This document shows positions 6,359-11,097 of a stretch of DNA of 11,097 nucleotides, piece by piece. Origin of the DNA: JBDRGD01 sp043818095 (GTDB lineage Bacteria; Chloroflexota; Dehalococcoidia; Dehalococcoidales; RBG-16-60-22); NCBI GenBank assembly GCA_043818095.1, contig JBDRGD010000111.1:1-11097 (forward strand). The letters run 5' to 3'. Below the pieces are notes generated by a model, which saw only the letters and a program-made list of their open reading frames with translations, ran no database searches and was not told the DNA's origin. A program made the translations under genes and the position numbers. Every line of letters starts with the position of its first letter. Positions within the stretch are counted from its first letter, which is position 1.

Positions 6359-8896
6359 ATGCATTATATCTACCTCGTGCCTCACAGCCACTATGACGCC
6401 GTCTGGGCGTTCACCAAAGAAGACTATTTCTACATCAACATCGAGCTTATCCTCAAGCCCGCCATCGAGCTCATGTCCCGGCGGGAATACAAATTCCTCA
6501 TCGAGCAGGTCTCCCTGCTGGAGGAAATCGAAAGAAGGAACCCCACCCTCTTCGCCGACATCCGCAAGAACATCCAGAAAGGCAAGATTGAAATCGCCAA
6601 CGGCGAATATCTCATGGCGGATACGATGATTCCCCACGGCGAAACGCTGGTCCGGGAAATCCAGTTCGGTAAAATGTACCTGAAGGAAAAATTCGGGGTG
6701 GACGTTCCCGTGATGTGGGGGGCGGACAGCTTCGGCTACAACACCCAGCTCCCCCAGATTTACCGCAAGTCAGGCTACCGTTACTTCGCCTTCCGGCGGG
6801 GGGCAAATAAGGACAAGCCCTCCGAGTTCTGGTGGCAGGGGCTGGACGGCACCCGGATTCTTACCCACTGGATGCCTTTGGGCTACCGGGCGGGCCTCGA
6901 GTTTCCCCACCTGGAAGAGAACTTCAACATTCTCAAGGACTACGCCACGTCTTCCCATATCCTCATGGGCTCCGGGAGCGGCTCCATCCCCCCGCAGCCG
7001 GAGACCACCCGGGTGGTAAAGCGCTGGAACCGCAACCACCCGGAGGCAAAAATGCTTATCGCCACGCCCGTGGAGTTTTTCCGCGAGATGGAGAAAGAGA
7101 CCGCCGGACGGCTCGAGGTCCGCAAGGGGGAGCTTTACTCGGGCAGGTATTCCCAGGTCTTCCCCAACTGCCTCTCCACCCGTATGTGGGTCAAGCAGGG
7201 CCTGCGCCGCTACGAAAACCTCATTCTCGCCTGTGAGAAGTGGGCGACGGTCGCCTGGCTGCTGGGCGTCTCCTACCCGGCGGACGAGTTCAAAAACAAC
7301 TGGAAGAAGGTCCTCTGGGGGGCTTTCCATGACGTCGCGCCGGGAACGGGCATGGATGAAGGCTACCAGGAAGCCAGTGACAACTTCGCCTACCTGGACA
7401 CGCACCTCCACCAGATTCTCAACGATTTCTGCACGGTGATTGCCGGGCATCTTCAGAACCAGGACGACATCGTCGTCTTCAATCCCCTCTCCTGGGAGGT
7501 GAAAAACTGGGTGGAGGTGGAGATGGGATTTGACCGGGGCAAAATCAAGCGGATTGAGGGACTGAAAAGCGGGCGGGAGGAAATCGAGGTTGAAATCCTG
7601 GAGTTCAGCCGCTACGCGGACGATTCCTACCAGACGGTAAAGCTGGGATTCGTGGCCACGGTGCCCCCCTTCGGCTACCGCACCTACAAGATACTGCACC
7701 GGAACCCCAGGGGCTATCCCGCCGCCGGGATTAAAATCACCGGAAACACCATCCAGAACCAGTTCTTCAGCGTCAAGGTCGACCCGTCTAACGGGCTTAT
7801 CGACGTCTATCAAGAGGGCAAGAAACTCCTCCGGGGCAACGAGTTGGTCCTCGAAGAGGAAATCGGCGACCTCTACTATCACCGCCAGAACATCGAGCAG
7901 TCCTTCAAGACGGAAAGCAACACCGGCGTCATGTTCGGCAAATTCAAGACGAAGAGCTTCCGCATCAACAAGACCCCGCTGCGCCGGATTATCGACATCG
8001 AGAGCGACTACTATTCCCTGATATGGCCCTACCGCCTGCTGGACAAGCTGAGACCGCTGATGTGGCGGCACAGCTTCATCAGCATCCACAAGAAAATCAT
8101 CATTTACGGAGACATCCCGCGCATCGACTTCATCACCACGCTGAACAACCGCCACCCCCAGGTGCGCATCCGAGTCAAGTTCTCCACCAACATCGACTCC
8201 CCTCAATACCAGTCGGAGACCCAGTTCGGCGTCATCAGCCGTCCGGTGGACCAGTACCATGTCAAGCCCCGGAAAGGCTGGAAGGAGCAGCCCTGCGGCA
8301 TCTTCCCGGCGCTCAACTGGATAGACTACGCGGACAAAGACCGCGGCGTCACGCTTATCAACAAGGGGCTGCCCGCCCATGAAGTCCGGGACCGGGAGAT
8401 TTACCTCACGCTGCTGCGCAGCATTTTAATGCTCGCCTCGGACGGCGTTACCGGGCCGGCCATCCCCACCCCGGATGCCCAGGAGTTCAAGACCGCCACC
8501 TTCGAATACTCCCTCTACCCTCACAAGAAGGGCTGGAAAGAAAGCAACGCCTTCAAGCCCGCCTGGGAGTTCAACAGCGGCCTCAGCGCTTTCCAGCTGC
8601 CCGGGGTGAAGGGGAGAGGCAGCTTCCCGGGCAGTTTCTCCTTTATCAGGATAAATCCGGAAAACCTGATAATGGTCGCCTTCAAAAAGGCGGAGAAGTC
8701 CGAGGAGACCGTCCTCCGGTTTTTCGAGACCAAAGGCGAGAGAACGCGGGGTGAAATCTATTTCTACCGGAAACCGGTGAGCGTGAAAAGGGTAAACCTG
8801 CTGGAAGAGGAAGAGGGGCACGTCAGGTTCCGCAGCCGGAAAATCAATCTCTGGGTGAAGCCCTTTGAAATCGTCAGCCTGAAAATCAAGTTTTGA
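6359..8896 (+). CDS. GH38-family alpha-mannosidase, cytoplasmic
   Basis: An 845-residue retaining alpha-mannosidase of glycoside hydrolase family 38, expected to use a divalent metal (usually Zn). H11 and D13 in PHSHYDAVW match the metal-binding HxD. D123 in WGADSFGY matches the nucleophile and metal ligand. H324 in LWGAFHDVAPGTG matches the last metal ligand. Catalytic barrel about 1-260, helical middle domain about 265-350 (LSTRMWVKQGLRRYENLILACEKW), beta-sandwich C-terminal region about 365-845. The catalytic motif begins at residue 2, so there is no signal peptide and the enzyme should act in the cytoplasm. ATG 6359 has a strong GAGGGAGG four bases upstream. The substrate could be mannosyl glycans or a mannosylated solute. 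It lies next to mannosyl-3-phosphoglycerate phosphatase; the 3' ends overlap by 11 bases. Confidence 0.93.
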   Translation: MHYIYLVPHSHYDAVWAFTKEDYFYINIELILKPAIELMSRREYKFLIEQVSLLEEIERRNPTLFADIRKNIQKGKIEIANGEYLMADTMIPHGETLVREIQFGKMYLKEKFGVDVPVMWGADSFGYNTQLPQIYRKSGYRYFAFRRGANKDKPSEFWWQGLDGTRILTHWMPLGYRAGLEFPHLEENFNILKDYATSSHILMGSGSGSIPPQPETTRVVKRWNRNHPEAKMLIATPVEFFREMEKETAGRLEVRKGELYSGRYSQVFPNCLSTRMWVKQGLRRYENLILACEKWATVAWLLGVSYPADEFKNNWKKVLWGAFHDVAPGTGMDEGYQEASDNFAYLDTHLHQILNDFCTVIAGHLQNQDDIVVFNPLSWEVKNWVEVEMGFDRGKIKRIEGLKSGREEIEVEILEFSRYADDSYQTVKLGFVATVPPFGYRTYKILHRNPRGYPAAGIKITGNTIQNQFFSVKVDPSNGLIDVYQEGKKLLRGNELVLEEEIGDLYYHRQNIEQSFKTESNTGVMFGKFKTKSFRINKTPLRRIIDIESDYYSLIWPYRLLDKLRPLMWRHSFISIHKKIIIYGDIPRIDFITTLNNRHPQVRIRVKFSTNIDSPQYQSETQFGVISRPVDQYHVKPRKGWKEQPCGIFPALNWIDYADKDRGVTLINKGLPAHEVRDREIYLTLLRSILMLASDGVTGPAIPTPDAQEFKTATFEYSLYPHKKGWKESNAFKPAWEFNSGLSAFQLPGVKGRGSFPGSFSFIRINPENLIMVAFKKAEKSEETVLRFFETKGERTRGEIYFYRKPVSVKRVNLLEEEEGHVRFRSRKINLWVKPFEIVSLKIKF

Positions 8897-9707
8897 TTAG
8901 CGGCGCTACCTGCTCCCGGACCGCCTTTGTCCACCCCTCCGGCCCAATGCCGTCTATCCGCTGCAGGTCAGACACTGTCACGTCGGACCAGCGCCCGTCG
9001 GGGCGCTGCACCAGCAGCGGGATGTCCACATCCGTCAGCATCGGCCCGTCGTTCGGGCCGTCCCCGATGCCCACAGTCGTCACCGGGCCGCGGCTCTCCC
9101 CAAAGAGCGCCGTCAGGGCTTTAACCGCCGTCCCCTTGTCGTGGGCACCGGTCACCGTGTGGAAGCGGCTGCCCGGCGTGAGATAAAGCCCCGCTTTGCT
9201 TACCGCTGCTGACAGTTCCGCCACTCCTGCACCGTTCTCCAGGAAAAGGGTTTCGCTGTATTCCCGCCGCCGGGCGAGCCGCGCCATCCCGATATCCAGT
9301 CCCGTGATTTCCGCCACCTCCGCGTCCGTCATGTCTCCCCAGCTGCGGAAATTAACGCCGGAAGCCGTCCTGATTTCTGCCAGCTTCCGCCGGATTTCCG
9401 CATACGGCACTCCCAGGACGATTATCCGGTAGCTGTTTTCGGCACGCTGATAGGGAAACTCCCGCGTGAAATATCGCTCAGGAATAACGACCGCCCCCCC
9501 GTTCTCCACGATGAAGGGCGCGTTTACCCTCAGCTTTCGCCGGTAATACTCCTGCTCCGCCCGCGTCTTGGAGGAACAGAAGACCACCGGAACCCCTTTT
9601 TCCCGGAGGTAGTCCAATGCCGGCAGCGCCGCCTGATATGAGTAGGTCTTCAGGTCCAGCAGCGTGCCGTCGAGGTCTGTGAAAATAATTAGCTGCACCA
9701 TTGGCAT
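8886..9707 (-). CDS. mpgP: Mannosyl-3-phosphoglycerate phosphatase (HAD superfamily)
   Basis: A 273-residue HAD phosphatase with a Cof-type (C2) cap. Its expected reaction removes phosphate from mannosyl-3-phosphoglycerate to give mannosylglycerate, a compatible solute. Motif I is FTDLDGTLLD (nucleophile D11, acid/base D13), motif II FCSSKT (about 43-48), motif III HDKG (K191), and motif IV GDGPND (215-220) with Gly where Ser is common. The stretches PFIVENGGAVVIPERYF and ARRREYSETLF are family-typical and separate it from generic Cof and from sucrose-phosphate phosphatases. ATG 9707 has only a weak AGGA about 10 bases upstream; ATG 9701 is possible. The GDP-mannose-dependent synthase (MpgS) that would make the substrate is not in the window. 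Convergent with the GH38 gene. Confidence 0.9.
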   Translation of the reverse strand: MPMVQLIIFTDLDGTLLDLKTYSYQAALPALDYLREKGVPVVFCSSKTRAEQEYYRRKLRVNAPFIVENGGAVVIPERYFTREFPYQRAENSYRIIVLGVPYAEIRRKLAEIRTASGVNFRSWGDMTDAEVAEITGLDIGMARLARRREYSETLFLENGAGVAELSAAVSKAGLYLTPGSRFHTVTGAHDKGTAVKALTALFGESRGPVTTVGIGDGPNDGPMLTDVDIPLLVQRPDGRWSDVTVSDLQRIDGIGPEGWTKAVREQVAPLIKT

Positions 9708-9731
9708 TTCAAATAGATTCCTGCGGTCGGC

Positions 9732-9741
9732 TTAGTACTAA
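9732..9741. promoter_or_regulatory. Perfect 10-bp palindrome between divergent genes
   Basis: TTAGTACTAA is its own reverse complement. It sits in the 102-base AT-rich gap between mpgP (minus) and the nuclease-like gene (plus), where an operator could act on either. No regulator gene is adjacent. A weak plus-strand promoter candidate follows (TTGAGG 9754-9759, 18-base spacer, TAATAA 9778-9783), too poor to list separately. Confidence 0.25.
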
Positions 9742-9809
9742 ATAACCATTGTGTTGAGGTAGAGACAGTTTTACCATTAATAAGGCAATTTGTTTTCAGG
9801 AGCATTATT

Positions 9810-10286
9810 ATGAATCTCCTCCTCAAGGCCGGGAAAGAAATCAGTACCCCAGAGACTTACCGAAAGGGTGAGGATTTTGAATCCTACGTGCGTCAACATC
9901 TATTCCCTAAAGATAAATATATTTTACTCGATAAAACTCACAACTACGCAAGTAACCGGGACGACTTCGTTGAAAGTACGAAAAATCCGGACTTTAAATT
10001 CAAATCTCCAAACGGTATCACGTTTTTCATAGAGGCTAAATTCCGTTCCGGCTATTTCAATGACAAAATCGAATGGGGCAAACCATACCAGCTATGGCGT
10101 TACCGGAAAATTAACCGGCAAACACCGGTATACGTCGTCATCGGCGTCGGCGCAAATCCCAGCAATCCCGACCAACTATATCTTATTCCTGTAAAAAACA
10201 TTCCATATACCGGGCTGTTCCCGTCTTTTCTCAGACAATACGAATTACCCCCCCGGAAATGTGTCCCTGAAGCCCTACTGACCTAG
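9810..10286 (+). CDS. PD-(D/E)xK nuclease-like protein, probably horizontally acquired
   Basis: A 158-residue protein with the core of a restriction endonuclease-like fold. A helix with Glu (KGEDFESYVRQHLF, 19-32) is followed by D61 in NPDFKF, a short turn, then E75-x-K77 in FFIEAKFRS, matching the D...(E)xK active site. YQLWRY (93-98) provides the Gln/Tyr often seen on the next helix. A small alpha/beta C-terminal part follows (VYVVIGVG, LYLIPV). ATG 9810 has AGGAG seven bases upstream. The gene is distinctly AT-richer than its neighbours: 20 of 60 bases are G/C at 9901-9960, against 36 of 60 at 8281-8340. No methyltransferase partner is present, so a full restriction-modification system is not shown. 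Its stop (TAG) directly abuts the stop of the converging sugar nucleotidyltransferase. Confidence 0.8.
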   Translation: MNLLLKAGKEISTPETYRKGEDFESYVRQHLFPKDKYILLDKTHNYASNRDDFVESTKNPDFKFKSPNGITFFIEAKFRSGYFNDKIEWGKPYQLWRYRKINRQTPVYVVIGVGANPSNPDQLYLIPVKNIPYTGLFPSFLRQYELPPRKCVPEALLT

Positions 10287-11097
10287 CTACCCCGGCCTTA
10301 CGGAGCTGTCCGGGTCGACGCGGGTGCTCTCCGGCACCCTCCCCCCCTCACCCAGCCGCACGTTATCCCCGATGACGCAGTATTGTGCCACGTGAGACCT
10401 CACACCCGCCTGGACCCCGGAGCCGATGATGCAGTTATGCATGACCGCCTTTCCACCCACGCGGACATTTTCCCAGATGACCGCCCCTTCTATTTTGGCG
10501 CCCCGCTCCACCCGGCATCCCGGACCGAGCACCGCCGGGCCGGTAATCTGCACGTTCTCCTCGATGATGCAGCCCTCCCCGATGAGGGCGGGGCCCTTAA
10601 TTCGGGCGGAGGGATGGACCTCGCTGTTGCCCTGGAAACGCACCTCCTCGCCCCATTCCCGGAGCAAATCGTGGTTCGCCTGGAGGTATTTCTCCGGCGT
10701 GCCGATGTCAATCCAGTAAGCGCCGGAAGGATAGCTGAGCATCGCCTCGCCGCGCTCCAGCAGCCGCGGGAAGACCCAGTTCTCAAACATGCACTTTTCC
10801 CCCGCGGGCACGTCTCCCAAAACCTCCGGCTCCAGGAGATAGATGCCGGCGTTAATCATGTTGGTGGTCACTTCCTCCCGCGGCGGTTTTTCCACGAAGC
10901 GGCGTACCATCCCCTCCTTGTCCGTCTCCACCACGCCGTAGGCTGTCGGGTCTTCTACCGGCGTCAGGGCGATGCTGACCTTCGGTTTGACCTTCCGGTG
11001 TTGCTTTAGCATCTCGGTCAGGTCAATCTCAGTAATGACGTCTCCGTTAAAGACCAGAAAGGGCTCGTCCAGGTGGGCTTCCGCGAGTTTCACCGCT
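10287..11097 (-). CDS. Sugar-phosphate nucleotidyltransferase with left-handed beta-helix, mannose-1-phosphate guanylyltransferase-like (partial)
   Basis: The 269 visible residues lack the N-terminus, which lies beyond the right edge; the frame is open to the last base. The GTG at 11093 reads as an internal Val in the family stretch AVKLAE, not a start. Roughly 90 residues, including the GxGTRLRP nucleotide loop, would be missing. Visible: NGDV (metal-binding Asp), FVEKP, NAGIYLLEP and YWIDIGTPEKYLQAN, all typical of GDP-mannose pyrophosphorylase and related enzymes. About 100 C-terminal residues are hexapeptide repeats (IGEGCII, VIWENVRVG, IGDNVRLG) forming a beta-helix. Expected reaction: sugar-1-phosphate plus NTP to NDP-sugar and PPi. 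GDP-mannose would fit the neighbouring mpgP and GH38 genes, but glucose- or UDP/dTDP-specific relatives cannot be excluded. Confidence 0.85.
   Translation of the reverse strand, partial: AVKLAEAHLDEPFLVFNGDVITEIDLTEMLKQHRKVKPKVSIALTPVEDPTAYGVVETDKEGMVRRFVEKPPREEVTTNMINAGIYLLEPEVLGDVPAGEKCMFENWVFPRLLERGEAMLSYPSGAYWIDIGTPEKYLQANHDLLREWGEEVRFQGNSEVHPSARIKGPALIGEGCIIEENVQITGPAVLGPGCRVERGAKIEGAVIWENVRVGGKAVMHNCIIGSGVQAGVRSHVAQYCVIGDNVRLGEGGRVPESTRVDPDSSVRPG

Noticed and set aside
6770..8380. A 536-codon open frame on the minus strand opposite the GH38 gene
   Set aside because: It is antisense to a gene with all GH38 catalytic residues in frame. The product is an unfamiliar Val/Asp/Leu/Gly-rich string with no domain, as expected when a GC-rich gene is read on the other strand.
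11091..11093. GTG as the start of the sugar nucleotidyltransferase
   Set aside because: It falls in the conserved AVKLAE stretch just before NGDV. The family needs about 90 more N-terminal residues with the nucleotide-binding loop, so the gene continues past the window.

Overview
The window looks like a stretch of a GC-rich (about 60% by eye), strictly anaerobic bacterium. Iron-sulfur and NuoEF-type redox genes, a DUF5658-type membrane protein, a large beta-propeller surface protein and mannosylglycerate-type genes together suggest Chloroflexota, perhaps Dehalococcoidia. That placement is an inference from gene content only. I see no rRNA, tRNA, CRISPR array, insertion sequence or origin.

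Region 1 (1-2198, minus strand) is one compact operon. Read in its own direction: a near-consensus promoter (2170-2198), a NifU/IscU-type Fe-S scaffold (start best set at TTG 2152), a 50-residue helical protein (1491-1643), a two-cluster ferredoxin-like protein, a SAM methyltransferase, a NuoE-type [2Fe-2S] subunit, and the first 17 codons of the next gene, probably NuoF-type. Stops and starts overlap or nearly touch from the small protein onward, which implies translational coupling. The set reads as a redox module (hydrogenase- or formate dehydrogenase-type NADH-linked complex) carrying its own Fe-S assembly protein.

Region 2 (2192-6257) holds a small integral membrane protein on the minus strand. 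Diverging from it is a 1166-residue surface protein: signal peptide, Asp-box beta-propeller part, two Fn3-like domains, a proline-rich linker, one membrane span and a cytoplasmic helical domain of about 184 residues.

Region 3 (6258-11097) is mannose-themed. A cytoplasmic GH38 alpha-mannosidase (plus) runs tail-to-tail into mannosyl-3-phosphoglycerate phosphatase (minus), and at the right edge lies the C-terminal part of a GDP-mannose-type sugar nucleotidyltransferase (minus). Between the last two sits an AT-richer PD-(D/E)xK nuclease-like gene that looks imported.

No gene-free stretch exceeds 300 bases. The gap at about 2153-2279 holds the operon promoter. The gap 2619-2756 holds a repeated AACGTT element. 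The gap 6258-6358 holds an extended -10 promoter. The gap 9708-9809 holds a 10-bp palindrome. I saw no convincing rho-independent terminator anywhere.
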